DNA of 64,000 nucleotides from Aquatica leii (GCA_035610365.1 CM069439.1:23201533-23265532), one strand, 5' to 3'; shown: positions 45,401 through 51,460, counted from the stretch's first letter. Program-made: numbers and translations. Notes: generated by a model from the sequence alone, not told the origin.

Positions 45401-46936
45401 TTGAAATTGCAGCTTTGTAATCCGGAAGGACAAGAGTCAAGATGGATCGAGAGATTGTAAGAGTACGACTACGACACAGACAATCGTGCCAGAAGCAGTC
45501 ATCCGAAGAACTGCTATAGTTGATGACGAGTCTGAGCAGTTGTGACTAAGAAAATGGCCTACTTTTGTTCTGGAAATCAAACGGCTGACTGGGTGCAGTG
45601 GGACTCCTTAAGAGTGAAAAACAGTCTTTTTAAGCGATCCTTAGAGTGGCGAGGGCACGGAGAACCGACGAGTAGAGGGCAGTGAAACATTCTCGAATCT
45701 TAAGAATATTAGAGGCGATTTAAGAACGTCTTAGAATATTGTATTCAAAGATAAAATATAAAAGCTAAACGAAGGAAATCGGGGTCAGTCTTAAAGAATT
45801 TGCCGGTGTTAAATAAGTTCACAATCGGTGTTTTTACGTGCTTGTATAATTAAATAATTTCACAACACTAATGATTTATGCGAACAAAATGCAGAACCTA
45901 CAACACACGATTCCTCAATCTTTTAAAAAGTATATTCTTTTTCAGCACTGAACTTACGCACAATGCTTTAATGTTAAGCATTGATCAAGTGATAAAATAT
46001 GGTCAAAGTTACAAGGAAGCTATTGTGGAATTTAAAAATAAACATTTTGAAGATAGGAGTCAAGTACGTCAGTTTGAGCAAATCACGACTGTTTTAATAT
46101 TTACTTGTAGGTGCCGTTTTTCACTCAATATATGATCACCATTGTAAACAACTGCTTACAATTTGTAGAACTTGGCAGTCAGTTTGAAAAGCAGTATTTA
46201 GTATCAGGTTCTCTTAGACAATTAAACGATTGCTTCAGGAGATTTAAAGACACGTATTATGTAAGTACATATTATAGAAGTTTAATTTGTAAATATGTAT
46301 TTTTAGCAACTTAGAGACGAATCTGGAAGGTATCTTCTTGAAGAGGTATTTTTGGATTTAGATAAACATTTTGAAGAATTGTTTACGTCTGCACGATGGT
46401 TACAAATGTCACTTCCTGTAGATACAATATGCGCAACATTAGAAGACTACTTTCAAGATTACAACCGTTTGGTGGAAAGTAATTTTAAACGTGTCATCGA
46501 TGAGGCGAGATTTTTAGTTACCAAAAGGTATATAACAGCTATGTTATCAAAGAAAGTTTCGTTTAAGTCGTATGAAGAATGTCAAACGGCGGCCAAAAAA
46601 ATCTCGAAGGAAGTGGAACAATTGAGGAAAGTATTTTTGTTGTTCGCGTCTAACTCGGTAGATGGAGAAGATCCTCTTGATGTGATACTTTTATTGTCGG
46701 AGGTGTTGAAGTGTGAAGACGATATGCTTTCTTTTGATTTACATAGATTGGTAGAACAATACCCTGATATATCTGAAGATCATTTGCATAGGCTTCTCAG
46801 TTTACGTGGTGATTTGTCCAAATCCGATTTGAAGGAAAAAGTTAGTTTTATAACAAAGACTTCCAAGCTAAAAAGTCAAATGCAACAGTCAATATTCAGC
46901 CAGATTGTGTTTCAAGATAGAATTATTAATTGGTAA
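26500..46936 (+). CDS. Sec6: Exocyst complex component 3 (Sec6), complete, nine exons
   Basis: Exons are 26500-26509, 26558-26807, 26858-27053, 40035-40571, 40622-40804, 40856-41031, 45946-46063, 46111-46260 and 46307-46936 (stop TAA 46934-46936). All introns are GT..AG and every join keeps frame: 2,250 nt, 749 aa, against about 740-756 aa for animal EXOC3. Sec6 is one of eight exocyst subunits; it tethers post-Golgi vesicles to the plasma membrane and contacts SNAREs. Diagnostic stretches are NMLQRPGQLEKVEQYKRR near the start, LENSRDDLL, RIIEREEKADEEA, GFMPPGRPKRWK, TRIEGIQ and VNNCLQF, then LLEEVFLDLDKHFEEL, ending FSQIVFQDRI. The first exon is only 10 coding bases (MEE and one base), chosen because GTATGT follows exactly and the join gives MEEPKVKINIAQ. 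Introns 3 (12,981 bp) and 6 (4,914 bp) are filled with retroelements, yet no exon is damaged. Confidence 0.94.
27640..27780. repeat. Fragment of the ACACCGTGTA-type dispersed repeat in Sec6 intron 3
   Basis: Contains GTGTATACACAGTATAG and related blocks seen in the copies at 47690-48130 and 53330-53840. It is short and diverged, so the assignment is tentative. The rest of 27054-27890 shows nothing else. Confidence 0.35.
27890..28145 (-). repeat. 3' LTR segment of the antisense gypsy-like element
   Basis: It aligns with 39600-39815 over about 220-250 bp with small indels. Exact LTR borders cannot be set because the two copies have diverged. The following 28145-28600 is between LTR and integrase end and holds no readable frame. 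Confidence 0.6.
28604..29059 (-). pseudogene. Integrase C-terminal region, antisense gypsy-like element
   Basis: The 151-residue frame begins AYRSSVHESTGQTPSRVMLG and GRKIRPLCDLQF, the YR...HE.TG.TP..LM.GR motif of gypsy integrases. It continues through a coiled linker (LTKRLDDVYEAVRKN) to GPYEI-type sequence seen as WKDPYEIMQRINDVIYKV, the chromodomain-proximal GPY/F region, and HTDHVAPF. Confidence 0.85.
29069..29365 (-). pseudogene. Integrase DDE core fragment, antisense gypsy-like element
   Basis: The frame starts at MDYFTKSTEAYAIP (first catalytic Asp), then SRFGVPLELHSDQCRNFES (second Asp), and ends with QSDGMFERMNRTMGKHLAK (the Glu of FERMN). The N-terminal part of the core, normally linked to the zinc finger, is broken by a frameshift between 29366 and 29446. 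Confidence 0.85.
29446..29673 (-). pseudogene. Integrase zinc-binding domain, antisense gypsy-like element
   Basis: HFHYGTSGGHFSVKKTLEK followed by FYWVNCREDVMEWCRKC and TVCAS is the HHCC zinc finger of retroelement integrases (H-x3-H-type pair, then C-x2-C). To the left, RNase H remnants continue on the - strand at about 29680-29935 (ILSFSRKDGKFVLNTDA). Confidence 0.82.
29940..30165 (-). pseudogene. Reverse transcriptase thumb fragment, antisense gypsy-like element
   Basis: ANLKLDPKKCHVFKKEVQY and LGHVVS-type sequence (VGHVVSINGVKAD) are the invariant end of a Ty3/gypsy RT palm and thumb. The upstream neighbour should be the YLDD region, which lies at about 30893-30950, so about 0.7 kb is inserted between them. 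Confidence 0.82.
30165..30890. repeat. Inserted sequence with a tandem repeat of about 115 bp (four units)
   Basis: Within the insert, the block GTGCGAAAATCTCTCAACAC recurs near 30351, 30437, 30552 and 30666 (spacings 86, 115 and 114), each followed by GTTACTTGAACCTGGTGTTG-like sequence and, in three units, ACGACGCCCGGTA. Units show about 10-15 percent differences by eye. No TIR or LTR pair could be assigned to the insert, so its class is unknown. Confidence 0.7.
30893..31378 (-). pseudogene. Reverse transcriptase N-terminal and palm region, antisense gypsy-like element
   Basis: From 31378 down the frame reads REGVIKPSNSPWASPVVLVK and YPLPRIIDTFDTLSGS. A frameshift and a loss of the LDL motif follow. 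Past it, - strand sequence still encodes WQFTVIPFDLYNA and LLVYLDDVIV, the catalytic YLDD box, then RSFEEHL. Together these are the fingers and palm of a gypsy RT. Confidence 0.8.
31344..31813 (-). pseudogene. Protease-RT linker, antisense gypsy-like element
   Basis: The open frame (140 aa from 31766, extendable to the BEL junction) includes VTLPGKIESVVMARLDG, LLVGRRLVRVKNTMPVRIIN and HLFDILTSQNLSQDQLAKV. This arrangement (LPAR.E..V...., RVANP.., L...L......F) precedes the RT of gypsy-type pol proteins. Its protease half continues beyond the BEL insertion at 37885. Confidence 0.75.
31819..32022 (+). repeat. 5' LTR of the BEL/Pao element
   Basis: 204 bp, identical by eye to 37676-37879. AT-rich, and it should hold the promoter of the element. 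The stretch from 32023 to 32494 is the untranslated leader. Confidence 0.94.
32495..33700 (+). CDS. gag: BEL/Pao Gag
   Basis: The product is 401 aa from the ATG at 32495 (upstream in-frame codons lack an ATG). A charged N-terminal coiled coil (LRTERESYKQN, LEIEQDEACVKKDRDER) is followed by the capsid core (LPSFNGEQRNWISFRDNFL... IIHNNNTLPEIEKFRYLR... GQLTGAAAVAIQSL). The nucleocapsid has the BEL/Pao zinc-knuckle set CYFCNDTHRLYTCRKF, CLNCMNKGHLAWQC and CFKCGRKHHTLLH at about residues 310-375. It packages the element RNA in virus-like particles. The frame ends with TAG at 33698-33700, about 36 codons after the last knuckle, while Pol continues in the +1 frame. Confidence 0.93.
   Translation: MSIKQLRTERESYKQNLQIFGEFLNSFEANQIIQLRLRLEKFEGILNDFERVQLEIEQDEACVKKDRDERVAFTNSYFEALSKGKEFLKDNGNGFPVSGNESNASIEAKIKLPQLVLPSFNGEQRNWISFRDNFLAIIHNNNTLPEIEKFRYLRGQLTGAAAVAIQSLQITEANYQIAWDILKEPFENKRQSVELHIGDILNFKIITKQTYNDIRNLLDILTVNLRSLDSLGVDTSSWDAILIQILAGKLDAVSYKEWRSVKIKYELPTLEEFKEFLKERCHLLEGISARADGIKNVKERVVSLAVRTEEKCYFCNDTHRLYTCRKFVAESVNSRKDAVKGLGLCLNCMNKGHLAWQCKSRGCFKCGRKHHTLLHEGLSSINISTRATGNGEVETAAGSDA
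33591..37643 (+). CDS. pol: BEL/Pao Pol (protease, RT, RNase H, integrase)
   Basis: A 1,350-codon open frame, overlapping the end of gag by 110 nt in the +1 frame. Its first ATG is at 33747, after the gag stop. Protease: ALLDCASQSSFITEESC. RT: LPHHAIIKESSLTTKLRVVF, ISADIAKMYLQI, NTVTFGVSSSPFLATRCL and YMDDLLTGA (catalytic YMDD). RNase H: HGFCDASSIAYGACIYAR. Integrase: HHCC finger HLDNLHCGP...NCVRCFR, then the DDE core with VDFAGPYLI, VFSDNATNFVGA and HFGGLWEAGVK. The C-terminus is RVGDLVILHNDHMPPCQWRM and GRVQELHPG, the BEL/Pao pattern. No internal stop is seen. BEL elements usually make one Gag-Pol protein, so the frame offset is either programmed frameshifting or a small indel. Confidence 0.93.
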   Translation: MVVNIILYYTRDYRVLTYRRERQVTVKLKQQRGATRSGDFIATHDRKSETVAMAATRNSSAKEILTTQQVILSTAIVIVEGDQGNGKDLRALLDCASQSSFITEESCERLGLRKYKKSVSVNGIGDIAKGVVYAVNVKLKSKCSDFIKTFECLVLERITGNIPTVSYAAALVEIPSNIRLADEKFYIERGIDLLLGANIFWDILNRERIHISRDGPLLQNTRLGWIVAGSLNNYEVQSFKSQSFCALSESLQKFWKIEELSEAKNNETEIANHCEQSFVENTRRNKDGKFIVTMPLKDNVQGVGNSRKLALNRLLITEKRLNKDTNLKNEYRKFMKEYVEAGHMTETIESPERENETYYLPHHAIIKESSLTTKLRVVFDASMKTENGVSLNDMQLVGPKVQDDLWEILIRFRSFKYVISADIAKMYLQILIDKNQRNLQQVLWRFDEKDEIKCYTMNTVTFGVSSSPFLATRCLKQLALENQVAHPVASLAILKGFYMDDLLTGANTIAETIFLQREITDILNTAKFSLRKWLSNDRRIINGLNTARVDQIRVLDEDQTNKTLGIYWHAQEDLLRYSIKTFNNDANVTKRIVFSIISQIFDPLGLIGPVIVVGKVMMQRLWQLKIGWDETLPAQVLQQWFQFKNNLHFLNQIQVPRFVLGGRERKFELHGFCDASSIAYGACIYARAYDEKGQVDVRLICSKSRVSPLQFLTIPRLELCGALLLARLMIQVEQAFNIGPIRKHFWCDSTIVLCWLQAPSKRWNTFVSNRVAEIQNLTKIKNWRHVNSQNNAADVLSRGCLPEQLNGNNLWFRGPEWLIKESKDWPNSEVLDIAELPEERRERITLTTITKNWNLFERFSRLKTLKRVTAYILRFIGICRKNRNFIDEALTGEELREALRTLIRIAQQDIFKEEFESLSKGKAIRKSSTLASLTPFLDEHGLLRVGGRLQRARLEYKTTHPYILPKSHPLSYLIATQLHLDNLHCGPQFLLACLRQEYWPIGGRNLVKKVYHNCVRCFRVKPKALTHIMGSFPEERVVPSPPFYNCGVDFAGPYLIKDKKSRGCRSIKCYVSLFICFVTKAIHIELVGDLSTEGFIQALRRFIARRGKPKTVFSDNATNFVGARNEINRIIKEIKTERKLKNFFADEGVEWKFIPPHTPHFGGLWEAGVKSVKFHLKRALGASSLIYKEFLTVLTQIEAILNSRPLYPLSSNIADLDPLTPGHFLIGRALTSLPDSDLQEIMENRLSRYQRVQKVVQTFWNRWHKEYLTGLHEKTKWKGGSTNQLRVGDLVILHNDHMPPCQWRMGRVQELHPGQDNIVRVVSIKTSQGVIKRSVRKVCVLPTVNQNQCA
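37676..37879 (+). repeat. 3' LTR of the BEL/Pao element
   Basis: 204 bp, identical by eye to the 5' LTR. Preceded by CACGGGGGGAGAA, the plus-strand priming purine tract, and followed by GAACC, the target duplication. Confidence 0.94.
37885..38209 (-). pseudogene. Protease region of the antisense gypsy-like element
   Basis: On the - strand this reads MEQLQKIYLDDKINGRSLK, LMVDTEAMKTIIRPDILL and ILRIDIIKKYGF. It is an aspartic protease in which the usual D-T/S-G active site is DTE, so the catalytic motif is damaged. The frame continues, without the BEL insertion, into 31344-31813. The left end of the frame as called (37853-37884) is BEL LTR and target duplication. Confidence 0.78.
38224..38767 (-). 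pseudogene. Gag remnants of the antisense gypsy-like element
   Basis: Two frames (38510-38767 and 38224-38454) remain. The first has a coiled-coil start (MKLLEEKINRMN) followed by FDGKTPWSTYYKQFEQYV, the typical opening of an insect gypsy Gag capsid. The second is basic (RRILRERGVMTLN.. RRLLRRKQEERL) with no zinc knuckle left. Stops and shifts separate them. Confidence 0.65.
39234..39383. repeat. Fold-back (inverted repeat) element inside the gypsy leader
   Basis: GAATAGTATATTAAAACACA near 39238 pairs with TGTGTTTTATACTATTTTC near 39364, and inside that TTCAATCAC (39278) pairs with GTGATTGAA (39339). The centre, CGAGCCGCGTAGTGGCGAG, is GC-rich compared with the surroundings. This could be a small MITE. 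Other sequence between 38770 and 39600 shows only AT-rich leader. Confidence 0.55.
39454..39481. repeat. (AT)n microsatellite
   Basis: An uninterrupted run of about 14 AT units next to the fold-back element, in the leader of the antisense gypsy-like element. Confidence 0.9.
39600..39815 (-). repeat. 5' LTR segment of the antisense gypsy-like element
   Basis: Shares ordered blocks with 27890-28145, and more weakly with the complement of 44460-44620, suggesting that both gypsy-like copies in the Sec6 introns are from one family. Confidence 0.6.
40035..41031 (+). CDS. Sec6: Sec6 exons 4-6 (central region)
   Basis: Exon 4 (40035-40571) starts at TGTTTAAGAG after TTTTTATAG and encodes CLRDLENSRDDLLFELHKLP to MYHACLSKH. 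It holds the most conserved blocks, RIIEREEKADEEA and FMPPGRPKRWK. Exon 5 (40622-40804) encodes IQELIQNGLEGNEFVSIL and LAWVLNTYKGPELM. Exon 6 (40856-41031) encodes ENNYVEWMQNTLISEKQEW and IIFQMIDQNLQV and ends in phase 2. Introns of 50 and 51 bp separate them. Confidence 0.92.
41400..43300 (+). mobile_element. Penelope-like element, decayed, in Sec6 intron 6
   Basis: Pieces occur in element order in several frames. 41441-41632 has TQLTFLDRCRDQNIVPGF, the N-terminal LxFLxxCR..NI.P motif. 41652-42044 has RIALTELKTIL and AIVIMNKPGALL before the palm. 42041-42226 has LKIYTLGIPIRPILNAIACY (the KIHK.G.PLRPI box). At 42240 VTSLFTST is the (D)VTSLFT(N) catalytic motif with the Asp replaced by Tyr. 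42322-42591 has FLDHIDHLEPNIKFNR and KTLIHRDKTIS. A terminal repeat with a hammerhead-like core follows at about 42950-43290. No intact frame remains. 41032-41400 shows nothing. Confidence 0.8.
42950..43290 (+). repeat. Penelope terminal repeat, copy 1, with hammerhead-like core
   Basis: Matches 43790-44095. Shared blocks include GAAACGTCAAACTTAGTTTT, AATATAGAACGCGGT, TTTATAAA.CACGC and CGAGTACTCCAATCGATCTA. CTGAAGA (42963-42969) and GAAA (42989-42992) have the sequence and spacing of the hammerhead core that Penelope-like elements carry, but the intervening stem is no longer well paired. Confidence 0.62.
43290..44095 (+). mobile_element. Second, partial Penelope-like copy with terminal repeat copy 2
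   Basis: 43320-43560 repeats, in diverged form, the RT C-terminal part of the first copy (TTGCTGGATCACATCAATCA; GTGCTAAAAACGTTAACCCA). It then runs into the terminal repeat at 43790-44095, with GAAA at 43825-43828. A 5'-truncated copy joined to a full one is a common Penelope arrangement. 44096-44290 shows no clear structure. Confidence 0.65.
44290..45870 (+). mobile_element. Sense-strand gypsy-like remnant in Sec6 intron 6
   Basis: 44735-45084 encodes FTLDLKSGY then QVELELKRQTGLWMSFGLCN (RT palm) and KCHVFKKEVQYLGHVVSRD (thumb). Between them the YxDD box has been lost. 45120-45300 encodes FVNIAKPLTKLAEKKSEFGW and SYPKEDGKFVLDT (RT-RNase H junction). Upstream, 44460-44640 resembles the complement of the LTR at 39600-39815; downstream, 45660-45860 may be the 3' LTR, weakly similar to 44300-44620. 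There are many stops and a large deletion. Confidence 0.68.
45946..46936 (+). CDS. Sec6: Sec6 exons 7-9 (C-terminal helical bundles)
   Basis: Exon 7 (45946-46063) completes the AG|C codon and encodes STELTHNALMLSIDQVIKYG. Exon 8 (46111-46260) starts exactly at GTGCCG and encodes FFTQYMITIVNNCLQF. Exon 9 (46307-46936) encodes YLLEEVFLDLDKHFEELF, PVDTICATLEDYFQDYNRL, VSFKSYEECQTAA and QYPDISEDHLHRLLSLRGDL, ending FQDRIINW. These match the conserved Sec6 C-terminal domain. Alternative starts inside these exons are not needed. Confidence 0.93.
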
Positions 46937-46998
46937 ATTTTATGTTAATTTTGATTAGCTATTATTCACTGTAAATATAGTAAATGCGTACAATTTAT

Positions 46999-47004
46999 AA
47001 TAAA
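46999..47004 (+). terminator. Likely polyadenylation signal of Sec6
   Basis: AATAAA 62 bp after the Sec6 stop codon, in AT-rich sequence. No closer hexamer is seen. Confidence 0.65.
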
Positions 47005-47690
47005 TTTTTATTCCCTCTTAACTAGTGGTACTTAAACAAATATTTAGCCAAGAAATTAGCGTAGAGAGCAGCAACTTTTAGGTGCTGAAAGAAGGAAGTT
47101 TTGTGCACAAAAATTTTTGAAACTAGGGGATATCAAAAACCGGAAACTTCTTATGCACAGAAAGAACAAATTTCATGGATTAGACTAGTGGGTTTAGCTT
47201 GTTCAGCAGACGCATGCAGAACATAAACTGCGTCGAAATGACTGCTCTTAACTGAATTGCTTTTTGATGAGTTCACGTATGCGACTGGCATGCGTCTTTA
47301 GCATTGACACCTGAGCCTACCAATCAAATGTAGCGGTACGAATGTAGCATAAGTTTAAGCTCAAAGTGAGGTTTATTAAGATAAATGAATTGTTCACATA
47401 AAGAATGCAAAATGTTTTTACGGACAGTATGCTCGTACAGCATATAATATCTAACGAACACGTTCTTGTTATTTCAAAATACTATATAAAACAACATCAA
47501 TCACATAATATGCCATTTTAATAACATTCTAGCCTAGAAATTTCTAACAAATTTTGTTCAACTGAATCACTGATTATTTTTTTGAACAGCGTTCGCTGCT
47601 TAAATGAAACCACATCGATAGATGCATCTGTAGTACGCAGTAGCTGCATGCGCTGACTGCATATGTGAGAGCGTATTTTAAATGCACATA
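47005..47690. other. Unannotated sequence downstream of Sec6
   Basis: No gene, transposon end or long repeat recognised. Small - strand frames near 47518-47864 are antisense shadows of the dispersed repeat that begins at about 47690. Confidence 0.5.
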
Positions 47691-48130
47691 CTGCAAACGG
47701 ATGCAAATGTAAACACCGATGGTTTGGCGTGTATTCAGCGTGTACCTATCGTGGATACACCGTGTAATCTTTGTAGGTTCGCGTGTATACACCGTGTATC
47801 TACAATGGTTCTGTGGCCGTGTAAACTCGGTGAGTTTGGTGTGTATCAAATGGAACAAACGCACAGTGAAACCTTTGTGAATTGCATGGTGTTTCCACTT
47901 CTATGGTGTCCCAAGACTGCGAAGGCAACGACTATATTAAAGACTGGTTACATCATTCTCTCTCTGACGGAAACCTGAACAAGTATAGATAAGAAACAAA
48001 ACTTTAAAGGGCGACACCTTGTTTTTCTCATGGGCATTAGTGCATGTAGGAAAATTGAGTGTTTACTGAATCTTTTTCAGGATTTTTTAGTGTAACGAAG
48101 TGAGGAAAAATGGTACTATTAGTGTTGACA
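47690..48130 (+). repeat. ACACCGTGTA-type dispersed repeat, copy 1
   Basis: Palindromic blocks (GTGGATACACCGTGTA, GTGTATACACCGTGTATC) are followed by GAACAAACGCACAGTGAAACC, AAGGCAACGACTATATTAAA and TGTAGGAAAATTGAGTG. The same series recurs at 53370-53840, and parts at 54205-54420. Probably a non-coding DNA transposon family; termini not defined. Confidence 0.6.
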
Positions 48131-48238
48131 CTTTATAGTTACAGTCTTACAAATGAATCTACGTTATAGTAGAATTCAGGTTTCCACGGGTTGCTTTCGT
48201 AACACAATTTTCCATTATGAATAATTCCCGTGTTGTTA

Positions 48239-48460
48239 TCACACAAGCTGAGCTTTCGTCACATACGTCGCAGTGGACATCTTCAGAGCTCTGAACAAAC
48301 TGATACATTGCGCCAAATTTTTAGTGTTTTTAAACATAGTTTGATGACCTGTTTCTAGCTGGTGTTTCGCCACCGCTGACTTCGAAGATTTTTTAAGACG
48401 ACTACACTTGATGCTCCTTAATAATAATATTCTCCTATGTATGCATAACAAAAGCAACAA
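48239..48460 (-). pseudogene. Penelope-like GIY-YIG endonuclease tail with hammerhead-like motif, antisense
   Basis: The - strand frame reads RLKKSSKSAVAKHQLETGHQ then TMFKNTKNLA, the SSAVAEH...TGH.I.F motif after the GIY-YIG box of Penelope-like endonucleases. It then enters non-coding sequence with CTGAAGA (complement of 48280-48286) and GAAA (complement of 48254-48257), in the order and spacing of a hammerhead core. The GIY-YIG box itself is not seen here. Confidence 0.68.
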
Positions 48461-48549
48461 TGCTACAAACGCCTTCAGATTGAAAAGGAATAACGTCCTT
48501 CACCGTATTTAAGAGTTGGCCCAATTTAGTAGTATTAGAGTAGAAAACT

Positions 48550-48900
48550 GAGTAGCAATGTTGCGTTTAGACAATCTTTTTCCTAGACGTGGTACCTTTG
48601 ATATATGGTTGGTTTATAGCATTCCTTGCTCTTGCGATCATGCATACATAGGAGAAACGGGTAAAAGTGTGGGAATTCGTATTAAGGAGCATCTAACGTA
48701 GTGGTCTAAAACAATCTTCGAAGTCAGCGGTGGCGGAACACGTGCTAAAAACGGGTTATCAAATTATGTTTGAAAACACTACAATTTTAGCAAATGTTTC
48801 TAATTACTATCAACGAAAAATTAAGGAATCTATTGAGAAATAATTAAAAATCGTTTTAATATTAACCGAGATTCTAGTTTTCCTTTACCGCTCAATTAAC
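48550..48900 (+). pseudogene. Penelope-like GIY-YIG endonuclease fragment, sense
   Basis: Encodes VYSIPCSCDHAYIGETGKS and VGIRIKEHL (GIY-YIG box with the upstream CxC and the Arg of the R..EH motif), then, after a frameshift near 48705, SSKSAVAEHVLKTGYQIMFE and ANVSNYYQRKIKESIE, then FNINRDSSFPL. This is the complete C-terminal region of a Penelope-like element. It lies head-to-head with the antisense copy at 48239-48460 and directly abuts an R1-like element at 48901. Confidence 0.82.
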
Positions 48901-49860
48901 TTTGAGGTTTGCGCAAGTGAATCTTCGCAATTTACGAGTTGCGACTTTTGAAGCTATGAGTTTCTCCTCCAATAATGATATTGACATCTTATTGACACAA
49001 GAGCCATTCGTGTTTAGTTCTGATTCAGGGTACAAGCTCGGTGGGATTTCTGCATCTTCTGTGCGGTACTACTCGGCTATTGTTTTTAATAGTTCAAAGC
49101 CCGTCGAAGTGGTTACACTCAGCCAATTAACAAATAACTGCACTGTAGCATCTATGATTACGGTTGGAAACACCTTTGCAATCGTCGGCGTTTATTAACC
49201 GCGGAGTGAGGATGTACGCATTCATCTCCAACGCTCGATTAAATTCTTGACGAGCTAAGAGACGTTCCTATAATAATAGCAGGTGACTTCAATTCGAAAT
49301 CGCCACTTTGACACTCCCCGGTGACGACGTGGAGAACCTTGTAGGTGAACGTGACTTCTGTGTTGTCAGCGAACCTTGCGAACCTTTCACCTTCTCTAGC
49401 CACTTATGCTCGATTAACATCGACGTCACTTTGGCGTCCCCTTCTTTTGCCAGAAAAATCTTAAACTGGCGTGTTGTTCCGGAAGCTATTGAAGGTGACC
49501 GATACGGTTTAAGTTAACTGTCAAAGACCGCCATCTAGAACCTGTCCCTAAGAAAATCCTGGATTATAAACGTATAATCACTAGTTCCATTCCTGCTTAT
49601 CTTCCACTTGGTGCTTTGTGCCACGATCCTAGATCTGTAGACGCCGTCCTTGGTAAGTTGACCAGGATGATCCTGGATTCTTGCCAACGTAGCTTAAACG
49701 GCAAACGCATAAGCTTTAAAGTCGGTGTACTGTGGTGGAGTTCTAAGTTAGACAGGTTAAAGCGAGCGGTGCGTTGTTTTGGAAAACTACCAAAAAGTAC
49801 CTGCAATGGCTTACCTTTTACAAGGCCGCGCTTCACCGGTAAAAACTGGCAGTGAAGACG
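48901..49860 (+). pseudogene. R1-like non-LTR retrotransposon: endonuclease and linker
   Basis: The apurinic endonuclease begins FAQVNLRNLRVATFEAM with DIDILLTQEPFVF (metal-binding QEP). At 49270-49295 IIAGDFNSKSP carries the GDFN box. 49308-49517 has CSINIDVTLASP and ILNWRVVPEA (the ID..L....NW.V end). The linker 49616-49855 has VLWWSSKLDRLKRAVRCFGK, the WW..L..LR...R motif. In an intact element this enzyme nicks the target DNA. Here stops and shifts break it. It is a different element from the endonuclease remnants at 17760-21480. Confidence 0.8.
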
Positions 49861-49970
49861 AACCCGTGGAGGTTAGTTTACAGGTTGTCCTCTCGTAAGT
49901 TCCTGTCGATGCAACAGTGCTCCAATGTCCGAGACGGTGACAGATACACAATACGAGACGATTAAAGCTA

Positions 49971-50790
49971 TTGTTTGCTCATTTTCTGACGACGACAAAT
50001 AGTCCTTTCCGTGCTCAAATAAGATCCCGCACTGATTTGCAAATAAGGTCCCAACAGTACTGGGTGGTTACTATAACCGCGGTGGCTAGTACAATTTCTA
50101 AAAATAAGTCTCCCGGACCTGACGGAAGACATAGTAATATCTTACGTTTAATTGTACAGATTCTCTCCTCTTCTACGATCGTTGATTTGTTTGACTGATA
50201 CATTAAATGTTATTTGTCCATTAATTGGACAGCTGTTAAACTCATTACAATTCTCAAACCTGGGAAAAAGGATCTCGTAAATCCCAACTGGCACCGTCCG
50301 ATAACTGTGTTATCAGATCTTGGGAAACTTTTTGAACGCGTGCTTCTTAAAAAGATTCAGGACGACATTCCTCCACAAATTCTTTTCCATCCCAGTATGA
50401 CTTCGTTTCAGGCAAATTACCATTAACGCCGCACGTAGATTGATGACCAGTGTACGACCAAGTACAGACTTGCAATTTTAATTGACATATCTAGAGCGTT
50501 CAACAACGTATGGTGGTCCTCAATAATAGAAGCTCTCGTCGGTAAGAGAGTATCTGCTGGCGCCACGCGCGTCATTCGTAGTTATTTATCGAACAGATCG
50601 ATAACTTATTCTTCAAACATATCCCGTTCTGTTTATGCCAAGCGACTGACGAAGGGGTGTCCACAAGGCTCGATTTTCGGACCGACCTTGTGAAATCTGG
50701 TTGTAACAGCAGACTGCGACATTTTCGCATACGCGGACGACATCACTGTCACAGTATCCGCAATTTCTAGACGAGACTAGAATCCCAAAT
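49971..50790 (+). pseudogene. R1-like non-LTR retrotransposon: reverse transcriptase
   Basis: Pieces in order are ISKNKSPGPDGRHSNIL; INWTAVKLITILKPGKKD and WHRPITVLSDLGKLFERVLL; at 50470-50590 LAILIDISRAFNNVWWSSII (first catalytic Asp) and ATRVIRSYLS; then KRLTKGCPQGSIFGPTL and, at 50722-50760, IFAYADDITVTVS (catalytic YADD). All diagnostic RT motifs can be read but in several frames. The order and wording (GCPQGS.-GPTLWNL, FAYADD) fit the R1 group best. Confidence 0.82.
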
Positions 50791-51460
50791 ACCCTTAGGC
50801 CATCCTTAGACTGGTGCCTGATGTAAATGTATATAGACTTTTTGCAAAGAGAGACCAGAGCCTTTATTAGAAATAGTTTTTTTAGTTTTGCTAACTTATG
50901 CATGGTTTTATTATTTTGCAAGCAGCGATGGCAAATTAGGAGTTTAGTTTCGTTATATAACATTGCATGTTTATTTAGAGTCACTTTAGTTTATTACATT
51001 TTTAGTTACATAATACGTTTGGTTTTCCTTTTAGCTGTCGCTGTTTGATTAATACTCTAACTTTCTTTATTTTTCCTCATCTATATGCAGATGCTTTTCC
51101 TGGCCGACTTGGTACTAACCTAGAAGCGAGGATAAGCCGTAAGGCAGGTGCCTCGCGGAATCTCGTGCCTCATAGCACGCACAAATACTTAGCCCATCCT
51201 ACTGGTCTTGTAAGACTATTTTATCTACTCGCATTTTCATTACTATCCCGCTTGTTGCTTGGCGAATTTGTACCAAGCAAGTTCGGGTGGCATGGTGGGT
51301 CCACATCTTCTTCTTTCCTTTCCTTTACCGGATATTTGGAAACCAGTTTTATCGATCGGAGATCTGTCTATAAAGCGAGACTTCACGGCGCAATCTATCA
51401 GTTTGTTCCGACTTTCACTGCCGATAGTAACAAAAACCTTGAATTTCCAGGGATTGACTA
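50791..51460 (+). other. Unrecognised sequence with a 138-codon open frame
   Basis: The frame 51045-51461 lacks recognisable domains (LYADAFPGRLGTNLEARISR; LLGEFVPSKFGWHGG). It follows the R1-like RT and may be a decayed part of that or another element. I cannot assign a function, and codon quality gives no confidence that it is a gene. Confidence 0.25.

Noticed and set aside
47574..47978. Opposed frames of 96-98 codons as a small gene
   Set aside because: They coincide with palindromic blocks of the ACACCGTGTA repeat, which open frames on both strands.
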